From Providencia hangzhouensis (GTDB lineage: Bacteria; Pseudomonadota; Gammaproteobacteria; Enterobacterales; Enterobacteriaceae): 64,000 nt of DNA. The translations under genes and the position numbers were made by a program. The stretch is taken from positions 1,240,001 to 1,304,000 of the forward strand of contig NZ_CP135052.1 in the NCBI RefSeq assembly GCF_029193595.2, given 5' to 3'. How positions within the stretch are numbered: the first letter of the stretch is position 1; each line of letters starts with the position of its first letter. Shown here in pieces: positions 9,547-18,992 of this stretch. Under the pieces are notes generated by a model. The model was given only the letters and a program-made list of their open reading frames with translations. It made no database searches and had not been told where the DNA came from.

Positions 9547-11241
9547 TTAAGCGATACTCGCCATTTCTTGTTGAGCCTCTTTGGGCGTTGTTTTTTTGAC
9601 AATGGCATAAAGCACACCTGAAACCACCGTACCAGCCACTATCGCGAATAAATACATCAATACATGATTAATAGCTCCGGGTATTAACAGCACAAATAAA
9701 CCACCGTGAGGTGCCATTAGCTGAATACCAAAGTACATGGATAGCGCCCCTGTTATTGCGCCACCAATAATGCAAGTAGGAAGAACACGAATCGGGTCTT
9801 TGGCGGCAAATGGGATTGCACCTTCTGAAATAAAACATAAACCGAGAACAAAAGAGGCTTTACCTGCTTCGCGTTCAGCAGGTACAAATTTATGTCGTGC
9901 TAATAGTGTTGCAACACCCATTGCCAGCGGTGGCACCATCCCCGCTGCCATAATTGCCGCCATTGGTGCATAGGTTTGTGAACTTAATAGACCGACACCA
10001 AAGGCATATGCCGCTTTATTGACAGGGCCTCCCATATCCGTACACATCATCGCTCCTAAAATTGCGCCTAAGATCACCGCATTAGTCGTCCCCATGGTAT
10101 TTAGCCAGTTAGTTAGCCAATCCATTAACCACGCTACAGGGTGACCAATAACATAGATCATGGCTAAACCCGTAAATAAAGTGGAAATGAGTGGCACGAT
10201 TAAAATTGGTTTTAACGCTTCCATAGTTTGTGGCAATTTTAATCGGGTGCTAATAAAGTGAGCACTATAACCCGCAAGGAAACCGGAAATGATCCCGCCT
10301 AAGAAACCGGCGCCTAAAGTGGTTGCAAGTACCCCACCGACTAAACCTGGGGTTAAACCCGTTCTGTCGGCAATGGAATAGGCGATATAACCGGATAACA
10401 CGGGGACCATTAAGGCAAGGGCAGTTTGCCCGCCAATGAGGCTAAGCGCCCAAGCCAGTGATCCTTCTACATTGGATGCATCTAAGCCAAATGCAAATGA
10501 AAGCGCAGTACATAATCCCCCAGCGACAACCATGGGGAGCATATATGATACCCCGGTAAGTAAGTGTTTATATACTCCGCGTTTTTCGTTGGATTGGCTT
10601 GATTGTGATGAATTTTTTCCATTTTGTGGTGTGAATATATTCGCTTCTTTTACTGCTCTATCCATTTCTTGTGCTGTTTTCTTCAATGCGGCACTGGTGG
10701 AGGTGCGGTACATGGGTTTCCCCGTAAACTTATCCACATTGACTTCGATATCAGCTGCGACAATGACTAAGTCAGCTTGTGCAATTTCTTCTGGCGTAAT
10801 TTCATTCCCAACCCCGACAGAACCACGGGTTTCAACTTTGATATTCCAGCCGCGTTTTTTTGCTTCAGCTTCAAGTGCTTCTGCAGACATATAGGTGTGC
10901 GCAACCCCTGTAGGGCACGCTGTAACGGCTAATACAGAGTACGATTTCGTGTGCTGTGGCTCACTGATGTGTTGCTCACAAAGTGTGGCTTCGTTAATTG
11001 TTGATGTTAGGAATTCAGCAGGTTGCCTAACAGCGATATCGGGGTGACCGAAATAGATTTTTTTATCTGCACAATTAAAATTTTCAGGTAACTCGGTATC
11101 AAAACAAATCACAATATCTGCATCAGTAAGTTGTTCAGTGAAAGTGATATTTTGTAAGGTAGATACATTCTTTAAAGCATCGATGGCTAGCCAGCAAATA
11201 GCAGGGCCTTGCTGGTGGCTTGGAGCGATTAATATTTTCAT
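9547..11241 (-). CDS. fruA: PTS fructose transporter subunit EIIBC
   Basis: Membrane component that takes up fructose and phosphorylates it to fructose 1-phosphate. 564 residues from the chosen start (E. coli 563). An N-terminal B'-like domain is followed by the EIIB domain, with TACPTGVAHTYM holding the phosphorylated cysteine near residue 110, then the EIIC membrane domain from about residue 225 (LLTGVSYMLPMVVAGG, MCTDMGGPVNKAAYAFG, FISEGAIPFAAKDP). The third ATG (MKILIAP) is preferred: it aligns with the E. coli start and has ATGAGG nine bases upstream; an earlier ATG at 11256 overlaps the fruK stop. Last gene of fruBKA. Confidence 0.96.
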   Translation of the reverse strand: MKILIAPSHQQGPAICWLAIDALKNVSTLQNITFTEQLTDADIVICFDTELPENFNCADKKIYFGHPDIAVRQPAEFLTSTINEATLCEQHISEPQHTKSYSVLAVTACPTGVAHTYMSAEALEAEAKKRGWNIKVETRGSVGVGNEITPEEIAQADLVIVAADIEVNVDKFTGKPMYRTSTSAALKKTAQEMDRAVKEANIFTPQNGKNSSQSSQSNEKRGVYKHLLTGVSYMLPMVVAGGLCTALSFAFGLDASNVEGSLAWALSLIGGQTALALMVPVLSGYIAYSIADRTGLTPGLVGGVLATTLGAGFLGGIISGFLAGYSAHFISTRLKLPQTMEALKPILIVPLISTLFTGLAMIYVIGHPVAWLMDWLTNWLNTMGTTNAVILGAILGAMMCTDMGGPVNKAAYAFGVGLLSSQTYAPMAAIMAAGMVPPLAMGVATLLARHKFVPAEREAGKASFVLGLCFISEGAIPFAAKDPIRVLPTCIIGGAITGALSMYFGIQLMAPHGGLFVLLIPGAINHVLMYLFAIVAGTVVSGVLYAIVKKTTPKEAQQEMASIA

Positions 11242-11252
11242 GTTTTTCATCC

Positions 11253-12197
11253 TCATTCAGCCGTAAACGGTTGTAAGTCAACCTTTGTCATCATATGTGC
11301 AAGTTGCGCTCGGTCAGTGATACCGACATTGGGTTGAGAGACTGCAAGCGCGGAGATAGCGGTAGCTAAGCGTAGTGTGTGCTCACTTGTTTGCCTCATC
11401 ATTAACCCATAAATTAATCCACCAACCATTGAATCCCCTGCGCCAACGGTACTAATAACGTCACATTCAGGTGGTTTAGCAAACCAAGCGCCTGATGAAT
11501 TGACCCACATAGCGCCTTTTTCGCCTAAAGAAACTACTACATGCGCAATACCTTGTTGGCGAAGTTGATTCGCGGCATCAACGATATCTTGATGAGTTGG
11601 GAGCGGTTTGCCTGCCCAAATTTCAAGTTCACGATGATTAGGTTTTACTAACCAAGGAGAAGCTTTGAGCCCAGCGACAAAGGCTTCGCGGCTACTATCA
11701 AAAATGACACACATGCACTGTTCTCTAAGGCGTAACATCCATTGAGTAAAGTCTTTTAAATCAACTCCTTGAGGCAAGCTCCCACTGACGCAAATCATAT
11801 CAAACTGACCTGCCCAGCTAAGTGAGTCGGTGACGAAACGTTGCCAGTCCGCTTTAGTGACACTGAAGCCTGAGAAGTTAAAATCGGTAACTTCGCCGGT
11901 GTGCTCTGTCAGTTTCACATTGATACGGGTGCGGCCTTCAACAACTTGAAAGCGGTTAGCAATTCCTGTTTCGCTGAAAGCTTTTTGGAAACCATCTTGG
12001 TTTTCTTTGCCCAAAAAACCACCAACAGTGACATCAATCCCTAAATTTTTAAGTACTTTGGCCACATTTATGCCTTTTCCAGCGGCATGAAGCCCAGCCG
12101 TTTTGACTAAATTCACATCACCTCGATGAATATCAGGTAATAGCCCAACCAAATCATAGGCGGGGTTCAAAGTGATAGTGGCGACTCTTCTGCTCAT
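11253..12197 (-). CDS. fruK: 1-phosphofructokinase
   Basis: PfkB-family sugar kinase converting fructose 1-phosphate to fructose 1,6-bisphosphate with ATP. 314 residues (E. coli 312). GKGINVAKVLKNLG near residue 40 and STVGAGDSMVGGLIYG near residue 250 are the two PfkB signatures, the second with the catalytic Asp. Its start overlaps the fruB stop by four bases, and its end abuts fruA, so the three genes are translationally coupled. Confidence 0.96.
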   Translation of the reverse strand: MSRRVATITLNPAYDLVGLLPDIHRGDVNLVKTAGLHAAGKGINVAKVLKNLGIDVTVGGFLGKENQDGFQKAFSETGIANRFQVVEGRTRINVKLTEHTGEVTDFNFSGFSVTKADWQRFVTDSLSWAGQFDMICVSGSLPQGVDLKDFTQWMLRLREQCMCVIFDSSREAFVAGLKASPWLVKPNHRELEIWAGKPLPTHQDIVDAANQLRQQGIAHVVVSLGEKGAMWVNSSGAWFAKPPECDVISTVGAGDSMVGGLIYGLMMRQTSEHTLRLATAISALAVSQPNVGITDRAQLAHMMTKVDLQPFTAE

Positions 12198-13354
12198 GCG
12201 ATTTCTTCTCCAAGACCTGAATTAATTGCCTCACCGATGGTAACGATGGCTTTTTGTGCATCTGTGCCTTCTGCGTGAATTCGTAAACGGTGCCCACATT
12301 TAGCGCCCAAACTAACAATTTTCATTAAGCTACGGCCATTTACGGGAGTTGCAGTACCATCAAGATTACTGACGGTAATTGTGCTTTCGAATTGCTTAAT
12401 GGTGGTAACTAACTGGGTGCTAGGGCGCGTATGTAACCCATGTGGATTAAGAATGGTGAAGTCCTGAGTGATTCCAGATGTACTCGTATCCGATGATCCG
12501 TTTTCTTCGTGTGAGTTTTCACTGCGCAATAAACCAATTAGGCTGTTAACGTTACCATCATCGGAAATTAGATTTACTTCTTTATTTTTCAATAAGTCAT
12601 TAATTTTTAGTAAAAAAGACTCTATTTGATAGTTGGCATAAGAAAGGGTGATTAGGGCGTTGACCGGGTTATCTTGAAAGTTAAATGGATTTTTTACGGT
12701 CGCTATTGCAATTGCATTCTGAATATTTCCAATAGGGCTATCACTTAACCAAATACCTTGACCTAAATATGAAGGTGTTTGAGTGAGAACTTGGGTAATG
12801 AAGTCGGTGCTAACAGCTTGGGCGTTTTGTAGGTTAATAATATTCTGTATTTTTAATGTGTTTATATTATCAACACTGGCATTAACCGTGACCATAGAGT
12901 CATCAAGTTTCACCGGTTGAGTTTGGCGTTCACCCATTAGAAGTTGTTTTAAGGCTTCGGGGGTGTTTGCTTTGGCCATTGCATCCGCTGTGTGTTCATC
13001 ACTGATTATATGGGTTAATTGACGAAGTAATTCGAGATGTTCGTTTGATTGAGCGGCAATGCCAATAACAATATAAGCAGTTTGGTTATCCCCCCAATCA
13101 ATACCATCAGGGAATTGGAAAACAGCAAAACCTGTTTTCAACACTTGGTCTCGTGTCTCTGTTGTCCCGTGTGGGATAGCGATGCCATTTCCTAAAAAGG
13201 TAGGAGCTTGGGTTTCTCGGTTAAGCATCCCTTGCGCATAACCGCTTTTTGCATAGCCAGCATTTTCTAATGCTTTAGCGACTTGTTCTATTGCATTTTT
13301 TTTATCAGATGCAGCAGCTGCAAGGTGGATATCACTTATTGGTAAGTTAAACAT
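12194..13354 (-). CDS. fruB: Fused PTS fructose EIIA / HPr protein (diphosphoryl transfer protein)
   Basis: Cytosolic phosphocarrier that passes phosphate from enzyme I to FruA. 386 residues (E. coli 376). The EIIA domain occupies about residues 1-145 with the phosphorylated histidine in NGIAIPHGT near residue 62, followed by the less conserved middle domain, and an HPr-like domain from about residue 295 with NPHGLHTRPS as its active-site histidine motif. First gene of fruBKA, preceded by a promoter containing a Cra operator. Confidence 0.96.
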   Translation of the reverse strand: MFNLPISDIHLAAAASDKKNAIEQVAKALENAGYAKSGYAQGMLNRETQAPTFLGNGIAIPHGTTETRDQVLKTGFAVFQFPDGIDWGDNQTAYIVIGIAAQSNEHLELLRQLTHIISDEHTADAMAKANTPEALKQLLMGERQTQPVKLDDSMVTVNASVDNINTLKIQNIINLQNAQAVSTDFITQVLTQTPSYLGQGIWLSDSPIGNIQNAIAIATVKNPFNFQDNPVNALITLSYANYQIESFLLKINDLLKNKEVNLISDDGNVNSLIGLLRSENSHEENGSSDTSTSGITQDFTILNPHGLHTRPSTQLVTTIKQFESTITVSNLDGTATPVNGRSLMKIVSLGAKCGHRLRIHAEGTDAQKAIVTIGEAINSGLGEEIA

Positions 13355-13441
13355 AATTTCTCCTGATTATTATTTATAGACGGATCAGCCAGAAGACTTG
13401 CAAGCGGACCTGATTATTTGTTAATCATGTTATCGTTAACA

Positions 13442-13470
13442 AGATTAGCTGAATCGTTTAGTCTTGTCTA
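13442..13470 (-). promoter_or_regulatory. fruB promoter with Cra (FruR) operator in the spacer
   Basis: On the minus strand: -35 TAGACA (13470-13465), 17-base spacer, -10 TAATCT (13447-13442). The plus-strand sequence GCTGAATCGTTTAG (13448-13461), a good match to the Cra consensus, lies within the spacer, so Cra binding should block polymerase until fructose 1-phosphate releases it, as known for E. coli fruBKA. Confidence 0.8.
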
Positions 13471-13799
13471 TGCAGTTAAGGTGTGAAATACAAAAAATGA
13501 GATCTAAGTTAAATTTTTTAAGGGGTGATTTTCGCATTTTTTATCTGTTTTAAGTTAAAGCTGAAGTGGTTGCTGAAGATTTTTATTTATATAAAACAAT
13601 AAATTAGATTTTCAATATATTTGATTGCTTAAATGCTTAATACAGTAAAAATGATTTAAAGAAAAAATTCTTCTAGAACTTCAAAATGGCTTTGTCAGTC
13701 TTGTAATAAATCAGAATATTTTGAATAAAAGGGAGGGGGAGTGCATTGTTGATTCTAGAAAGGAGGTAAGCTGAAGTTTTTCAGCTTACCTAATTGCAT
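13471..13799. other. Intergenic stretch between fruB promoter and ybcJ
   Basis: AT-rich sequence with no open reading frame, hairpin of note or second promoter that I can support. A ribosome-site-like AGGAGG near 13760 has no coding sequence after it. Confidence 0.4.
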
Positions 13800-14012
13800 C
13801 TATTCTACAACTTTGATTTTTTCGCTGCCCATTGAAACGATTTTACCCGCTACAATTTTACAGCGCTTGCGTGTTTCGACCACGCCATCAACTTCAACTA
13901 AGCCATCTGCAATCATGGCTTTTGCCATTGCTCCGCTTTCAGCCCAGCCTTCAATTTTTAGCAAATCACACAGTTCGACGTGTGGATGGCCATCTAAATT
14001 GAATATATCCAT
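13800..14012 (-). CDS. ybcJ: S4-domain RNA-binding protein YbcJ
   Basis: Small 70-residue protein, the same length as E. coli YbcJ. It consists essentially of an alpha-L/S4 RNA-binding domain: HVELCDLLKIEGWAESGAMA followed by GLVEVDGVVETRKRCKI. Known of the family: it binds RNA, with a precise role unsettled. It is 18 bases downstream of folD on the same strand, as in E. coli. Confidence 0.93.
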   Translation of the reverse strand: MDIFNLDGHPHVELCDLLKIEGWAESGAMAKAMIADGLVEVDGVVETRKRCKIVAGKIVSMGSEKIKVVE

Positions 14013-14030
14013 GATAACTCCAAAATTACA

Positions 14031-14888
14031 TTAAATATCGTGGTACTCTTCACATGCCTGAAGGGTATTTTGAATTAAAGTTGCAACAGTCATTGGGCCA
14101 ACACCACCAGGAACTGGGGTTATCCAAGCGGCGTTTTTCGCGGCTTCGTCAAAATCGACATCCCCCGTGACTTTGCCGCTCTCTAAACGATTAATACCGA
14201 CATCGACCACAATCGCTCCAGGTTTAATCCATTCACCAGGAATAAAATTGGGTTTCCCCACAGCGACGATAACTAAATCAGCATGGCGAACATGGTGTTC
14301 TAAATCTTTGGTAAAGCGATGCGTTACTGTTGTGGTGCAACCTGCTAGCAGAAGCTCTAGGCTCATTGGACGACCAACAATGTTGGATGCGCCAATAATG
14401 ACGGCGTTTAAACCATAAGTGTTGATACCGCAACGCTCAAGTAGAGTAACAATCCCTTTGGGAGTACATGGACGAAGGCGTGGTGCACGTTGGCACAAGC
14501 GACCAACATTATAGGGATGAAAACCATCAACGTCTTTGTCTGGATGAATGCGCTCAATGACTTTGACGTTATCAATACCAGCAGGTAATGGTAATTGAAC
14601 TAAAATTCCATCAATTTCAGGATCTTGGTTTAAATCATCAATTAGCTTGAGTAATTCAGCTTCTGTCGTTGTATCTGGTAAATCATAAGAACGTGAAATA
14701 AAACCGACTTCTTCACAAGCACGGCGTTTGCTGCCGACATAGATTTGTGAAGCTGGGTTAGCGCCGACTAAAATAACGGCAAGACCGGGAGCACGTTTTC
14801 CCTGTTCTAAACGTAATTGTACTTTTTGGGCAACTTCCTGCCTAATTGTCTGCGCAATCGTTTTCCCATCAATAATTTTTGCTAACAT
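14031..14888 (-). CDS. folD: Methylenetetrahydrofolate dehydrogenase / cyclohydrolase
   Basis: Bifunctional cytosolic enzyme interconverting 5,10-methylene-THF and 10-formyl-THF with NADP. 285 residues from the ATG of MLAKIIDGK, which aligns with E. coli FolD (288 residues); a longer GTG-initiated reading lacks homology. Motifs: [13 protein letters not shown] near residue 50 with the catalytic lysine, [10 protein letters not shown] near 95, and the NADP-site [10 protein letters not shown] near 165, ending with [10 protein letters not shown]. Cotranscribed with ybcJ. Confidence 0.96.
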   Translation of the reverse strand: MLAKIIDGKTIAQTIRQEVAQKVQLRLEQGKRAPGLAVILVGANPASQIYVGSKRRACEEVGFISRSYDLPDTTTEAELLKLIDDLNQDPEIDGILVQLPLPAGIDNVKVIERIHPDKDVDGFHPYNVGRLCQRAPRLRPCTPKGIVTLLERCGINTYGLNAVIIGASNIVGRPMSLELLLAGCTTTVTHRFTKDLEHHVRHADLVIVAVGKPNFIPGEWIKPGAIVVDVGINRLESGKVTGDVDFDEAAKNAAWITPVPGGVGPMTVATLIQNTLQACEEYHDI

Positions 14889-15008
14889 CTGTAACTTAAT
14901 CCATATATGAGACACGGTAATGGCTCTATTTTGTCAGAAGTTAGCGCCCTTGTCAGTTCAAACTATTACATAAAATGAGCATATAGTTATTTTAGTAGCG
15001 AAAAGCCA

Positions 15009-15036
15009 TTGACTCAGCGCTCAGCAACCGTATAAT
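15009..15036 (+). promoter_or_regulatory. Promoter of tRNA-Arg gene
   Basis: TTGACT (15009-15014) and a perfect TATAAT (15031-15036) are 16 bases apart, 40 bases upstream of the tRNA 5' end. Confidence 0.8.
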
Positions 15037-15075
15037 TCAACGCCATCAGCCAGATAGGCTGCCCGCATTATCAAT

Positions 15076-15152
15076 GCGCCCTTAGCTCAGTTGGATAGAG
15101 CAACGGCCTTCTAAGCCGTAGGTCACAGGTTCGAATCCTGTAGGGCGTACCA
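15076..15152 (+). tRNA. argU: tRNA-Arg (anticodon UCU)
   Basis: 77-base tRNA with encoded CCA. Acceptor GCGCCCT pairs with AGGGCGT (one G-U at the first pair), the D-arm reads AGCTCAGTTGGATAGAG, the anticodon loop CTTCTAA gives UCU, and the T-arm is CAGGTTCGAATCCTG. Its position after folD matches E. coli argU, which reads the rare AGA codon and is the attachment site of prophage DLP12. Here too an integrase gene follows. Confidence 0.96.
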
Positions 15153-15166
15153 TTTTGAAGTCAATG

Positions 15167-15189
15167 GACATCAACTGATGTCTTTTTTT
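15167..15189 (+). terminator. tRNA-Arg terminator
   Basis: GACATC-AACT-GATGTC hairpin followed by seven T residues, 14 bases after the tRNA. Confidence 0.75.
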
Positions 15190-15275
15190 ATGCTTAAAAT
15201 TCAGTGGATTAACTGATTTTAACCTTTCTTCGTTCAACTGACATCTACCTATATCAACCTACATCAAGTAATATT

Positions 15276-15326
15276 TGTTGGTATATGCGTTGGTACATAC
15301 AGGTTCAATGAATTCTTATACCAACA
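15276..15326. other. Possible integrase arm-type sites
   Basis: TGTTGGTAT (15276-15284) is repeated as TTGGTA a few bases on and in inverted form as ATACCAACA (15318-15326), immediately before the integrase gene. Clusters like this upstream of P4-type integrase genes often serve as integrase arm sites or operators. Assignment is by position and repetition only. Confidence 0.35.
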
Positions 15327-15347
15327 CAAACTCATGGGAGTTCCTAT

Positions 15348-16553
15348 ATGGCACTAACAGATGTGAAGGTAAGAGCGGCAAAGCCTGCCGATAAAGGATA
15401 CAAACTCACTGACGGTGAAGGAATGCACCTTTACGTGCATGCTAATGGTTCTAAATACTGGCGGTTACAATATCGATTCGACGGAAAACAAAAAACATTA
15501 GCTCTTGGCGTTTACCCTGAAATTTCCTTAGCTGATGCAAGACAGCGTCGAGATGAAGCAAAACGTCAAATAGCTAACAACATTGATCCTTCAGAACAGA
15601 AAAAGCTTGAAAAGATAGAACGCAAATCGGCGGTTAATAATACATTTCAAGCCGTAACCCTCGAATGGCACGAATATAAAAAGCCAAACTGGTCGAAAGG
15701 TTATGCTGAAGATTTAATGGAGTCATTTGAAAATGACATCTTTCCTGATCTAGGTAAAAGGCCAATAGCTGAAATAAAGCCACTAGAGGTACTCAGTACG
15801 CTGCGTAAACTAGAAAAAAGGGGAGTGCTAGACAAGTTACGTAAGATCCGTCAAGCATGTAACCAAGTCTTCAGATACGCTATTGTAACGGGTAAAGCTG
15901 AATATAACCCTGCTTCTGAACTTGCTAGCGCATTAACACCACCCAAAGCACAACACTATCCACATTTGCTTGCTAACGAATTACCTGAATTTCTTAATGC
16001 ATTAAATCATTATTCAGGTAGCCCAATCACTCGGCTAGCAACTAAAATTCTGATGTTAACAGGCGTGAGAACTATTGAGCTACGTTTAGCAGAATGGGGT
16101 GAGTTTGATTTCGAACGCTGTATTTGGGAGATCCCCAAAGAAAGAATGAAAATGCGCCGCCCACATCTTGTTCCATTATCGACTCAAGTCATCACGGCAT
16201 TACGTGAAGTTCGAGCCATTACAGGACGCTATAAGTTGGTATTCCCCGGTAGAAATGACATTACCAAGCCAATGAGCGAAGCGAGTGTTAATCAGGTCCT
16301 TAAACGTATTGGTTATCATGGAAAAGCAACTGGACATGGTTTTAGGCACACAATGAGCACTATCTTGCATGAGAAGGGATTCAATACGGCATGGATTGAG
16401 CTTCAACTTGCTCACGTTGATAAGAATACCATCCGTGGTACGTATAACCATGCTCAGTACCTTGAAAACAGAAGAGAGATGATCCAGTGGTATGCGGACT
16501 ATATTGATGAGTTGGAGTGTGGGGTAGGGAATGTGGTGAGTGTGAATTTTTAG
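15348..16553 (+). CDS. P4-type tyrosine recombinase/integrase
   Basis: 401-residue integrase with the N-terminal DUF4102-type arm-binding domain (LTDVKVRAAKPADKGYKLTD), a SAM-like core domain, and a catalytic domain with the full tyrosine-recombinase set: Arg241 (in GVRTIEL), His330-x-x-Arg333 (HGFRH), His356 (LAHVDK) and nucleophile Tyr366 (TYNHA). All catalytic residues are present, so it appears functional. It points away from the tRNA-Arg gene 196 bases upstream, the usual arrangement for an element inserted at a tRNA 3' end. No matching repeat of the tRNA end was found downstream by eye. Confidence 0.93.
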   Translation: MALTDVKVRAAKPADKGYKLTDGEGMHLYVHANGSKYWRLQYRFDGKQKTLALGVYPEISLADARQRRDEAKRQIANNIDPSEQKKLEKIERKSAVNNTFQAVTLEWHEYKKPNWSKGYAEDLMESFENDIFPDLGKRPIAEIKPLEVLSTLRKLEKRGVLDKLRKIRQACNQVFRYAIVTGKAEYNPASELASALTPPKAQHYPHLLANELPEFLNALNHYSGSPITRLATKILMLTGVRTIELRLAEWGEFDFERCIWEIPKERMKMRRPHLVPLSTQVITALREVRAITGRYKLVFPGRNDITKPMSEASVNQVLKRIGYHGKATGHGFRHTMSTILHEKGFNTAWIELQLAHVDKNTIRGTYNHAQYLENRREMIQWYADYIDELECGVGNVVSVNF

Positions 16554-16560
16554 TAATCAA

Positions 16561-16603
16561 TAGACATCTTCAGCAATAACAGTGAAGATGTCTAAAATTT
16601 TTA
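16561..16603 (+). terminator. Terminator of the integrase gene
   Basis: Perfect 11-bp stem TAGACATCTTC / GAAGATGTCTA (16561-16571 with 16584-16594), followed by AAATTTTTAT. It separates the integrase from the three-gene cassette, which therefore probably has its own promoter. Confidence 0.7.
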
Positions 16604-16658
16604 TAGGATAGTGAGCATATTAGCTCAGATAGTCAATTTTAGATAAAGTGGTTTAGCG

Positions 16659-17879
16659 ATGATTTCTGGTGCAAAGAGAGGCAAAAATGAACGTAAGGGG
16701 CTACATTCTTGGCATCCTTACTATGCAGGTTATTCAGAGTCTTTTGTGAAATCTGTCTTGCATGTAGAAAAATTAGAATGCGGTTCAACAGTGCTTGATC
16801 CTTGGATTGGTAGTGGAACTACTGGCATTGTTTGTCAAAAATTGGGGATAAATTGTATTGGTATTGATATTAATCCAGTAATGAGTTATTTCGCTGCCGC
16901 TAAGAGTAAAAGTATTATTACAGAGCTACAATTTGATTGTAGAGAGTATTTGAACAAGATTTTAGATGCTTTTACGCATTATAGTAAATATGAAAATAGT
17001 GATATATCATTATTTCAGCAGTCAAAAAAATACTACGATATAATTTGTGGTATTTTTAGTAATGAAAAAGATGCAGAGTATATTAATTCAATCAAAGCAT
17101 TTTTTTGTAGTGTTCTTTTTGTGACAATTCGTAAGAATTTCACGATAAAAACTGGGTCTAATCCTACATGGATTTCTAAAAAATCCGTGTCAAAAAGTGT
17201 ACAATTAGATTTTGTTATTGAATATAAAAATAACTATGAGAAAATGATTCATGAGTTAAAAGATAATTATTCTGATAATTATGGGATGTCAAGTTATAAA
17301 GTATTTAATGCCGACAGTAAGAAGCTACCTATTAGTAATTCTTCAGTTGACTTAATTATAACATCACCTCCTTACTTAACTAGAATTGACTATGCTGTCT
17401 CAACAAGAATTGAATTAGAGGTTATATCTGGCATTGATGGATATGACTTAGTTAGAAAGCAGACTATGGGGACAACAACAGTCCCTTCCATTCAAGATGA
17501 CATAAGTCCATTATGGGGTGATATTTGTCTGGATGTTTTATCTAGAGTTTCTAAACATTATTCAATAGCATCAAATAGTTATTATCTTAAAAATAAAATA
17601 AGATATTTTCATGATGCCTATGAATCTCTTTTGGAAATATATAGAGTACTAAGTAATGGGAAATCAGCCTATTTAGTAATACAGAATTCATATTATAAAG
17701 AAATAGAAATTCCTTTATACAGCATTTACTGTGAAATGGCAAAAGGAATAGGGTTCTCTAAACAAGAAATTGTATATGAAGAGAATGTTAAAGTAATATT
17801 GGGACAGATTAACAGCAGATCATCCATTTATATTAAAGATAAAAAATATTTTGAAAAAGTAATAAAGGTGACAAAATGA
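16659..17879 (+). CDS. DNA methyltransferase (N6-adenine/N4-cytosine type) of the HEPN cassette
   Basis: 406-residue S-adenosylmethionine-dependent methyltransferase. The cofactor motif DPWIGSGTT is at residues 47-55, preceded by a motif-X-like HSWHPYYAGYSESFV; the catalytic motif TSPPY is at 235-239. The cofactor half thus comes before the catalytic half with about 180 residues between, an order unlike the common beta-class enzymes although the DPxxGSGTT form is typical of them. Target base and site cannot be read from sequence. Its stop overlaps the start of the DUF262 gene (ATGA), indicating coupled translation. Composition is much more AT-rich than the core genes, a sign of transfer. Likely role: marking host DNA or sensing unmodified DNA for the two partners. 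Confidence 0.82.
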   Translation: MISGAKRGKNERKGLHSWHPYYAGYSESFVKSVLHVEKLECGSTVLDPWIGSGTTGIVCQKLGINCIGIDINPVMSYFAAAKSKSIITELQFDCREYLNKILDAFTHYSKYENSDISLFQQSKKYYDIICGIFSNEKDAEYINSIKAFFCSVLFVTIRKNFTIKTGSNPTWISKKSVSKSVQLDFVIEYKNNYEKMIHELKDNYSDNYGMSSYKVFNADSKKLPISNSSVDLIITSPPYLTRIDYAVSTRIELEVISGIDGYDLVRKQTMGTTTVPSIQDDISPLWGDICLDVLSRVSKHYSIASNSYYLKNKIRYFHDAYESLLEIYRVLSNGKSAYLVIQNSYYKEIEIPLYSIYCEMAKGIGFSKQEIVYEENVKVILGQINSRSSIYIKDKKYFEKVIKVTK

Positions 17880-18991
17880 ACCACAATGTAAGTAATCTAC
17901 TTAATCAGATTGATGATAAAAGAGATGAGGTAGTAACTGATTCATATACGGCAACTTGGAGAGAGCTAATAAATTTATATAGAGATAATGAAATAACAAT
18001 TTCACCAGACTATCAAAGACTTTTTAGATGGGATAATTCAAGGCAAAGCCAGTTTATTGAATCATTATTATTAAATATACCTACTCCAACTTTATTTTTT
18101 TATATTGATAAAGAGGGGAAGCAAGAAGTTATTGATGGATTACAGCGCATCAGTACTATTATCAGGTTTTTTTCTGAGGAAATTTTTAGTAAGGAATTAA
18201 TTGATAATGCTAAGAAAATTAATTCAATTAATGATATAAAAAACCCAACTGTTTTAGAAGATACTCCAATTGTAACTGAATTAGAAGGCTGGGAAGCTAA
18301 AAGCTTACCTGAAAAAGTTACAAGAACGATAAAAAATGCAAGGGTTAACATTGTAATATTAGAGCAGGAAACTAAAGCAGAAACAAAATATAATGTTTTT
18401 AAGAGGTTGAATAGATCTGGAGTGCGATTAAGTGACCAAGAAATTAGAAATTGTATGGCAAGACTAGTTGGATCAAATTTTGCTAATAGATTAAGAACAT
18501 TAGCTGAAATTCAAGATATAGTGAAAGCTTTAGGAATTAATGAAGAAGGTCAAAAATCTCAAGGTGTAGAGGAGGCATTATTAAGAATAATGGCTTCCTT
18601 GACATACTCAGATAAATTTGTTCATGGAGTATCTGATTTTTTAGATGAATTTATGTTTTATGCTGCAGAAAATAATGTAATAGATATTAATTTTGAATTA
18701 AAAATAAAAAGAACATTTGATTTAATTAATCTTGCTGAACTATCAGGGAAAGCATTTAAATTTAGAAAGGATGGACAACCCGTAGGGGCTTTTAGTACTA
18801 ATTTGTTAGATGTAGTTGCTGTGGGGATCTTTAAGAATGTTGATAATTTAACACCATCAGAGGTAGCTAAACGTTTTGAGTATTTGATGACAGTTAAAAT
18901 GGATGAATTAAGATCTTGTACTGGTGCTGGCTCTAATACTAAATTAAAATTAGAGAAAAGAATTAACCTTGGTGAAGCGGTGTTTAGTTAA
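17876..18991 (+). CDS. DUF262 (ParB/GmrS-like) domain protein
   Basis: 371 residues. The N-terminal half is a DUF262 domain: PDYQRLFRW near residues 44-52 and DGLQRISTI at 87-95, the latter a variant of the DGQQR motif of GmrSD/SspE-type proteins, with KYNVFKRLNRSGVRLSDQEI (about 175-195) as a further conserved block. No DUF1524 HNH nuclease half is visible, so the C-terminus (about 200-371) differs from full GmrSD enzymes. Known of the family: DUF262 domains bind and hydrolyse nucleotides and regulate DNA cleavage in anti-phage systems. Middle gene of the operon, overlapping the methyltransferase gene by four bases and followed after one base by the HEPN gene. Very AT-rich. Confidence 0.82.
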   Translation: MNHNVSNLLNQIDDKRDEVVTDSYTATWRELINLYRDNEITISPDYQRLFRWDNSRQSQFIESLLLNIPTPTLFFYIDKEGKQEVIDGLQRISTIIRFFSEEIFSKELIDNAKKINSINDIKNPTVLEDTPIVTELEGWEAKSLPEKVTRTIKNARVNIVILEQETKAETKYNVFKRLNRSGVRLSDQEIRNCMARLVGSNFANRLRTLAEIQDIVKALGINEEGQKSQGVEEALLRIMASLTYSDKFVHGVSDFLDEFMFYAAENNVIDINFELKIKRTFDLINLAELSGKAFKFRKDGQPVGAFSTNLLDVVAVGIFKNVDNLTPSEVAKRFEYLMTVKMDELRSCTGAGSNTKLKLEKRINLGEAVFS

Positions 18992-18992
18992 A

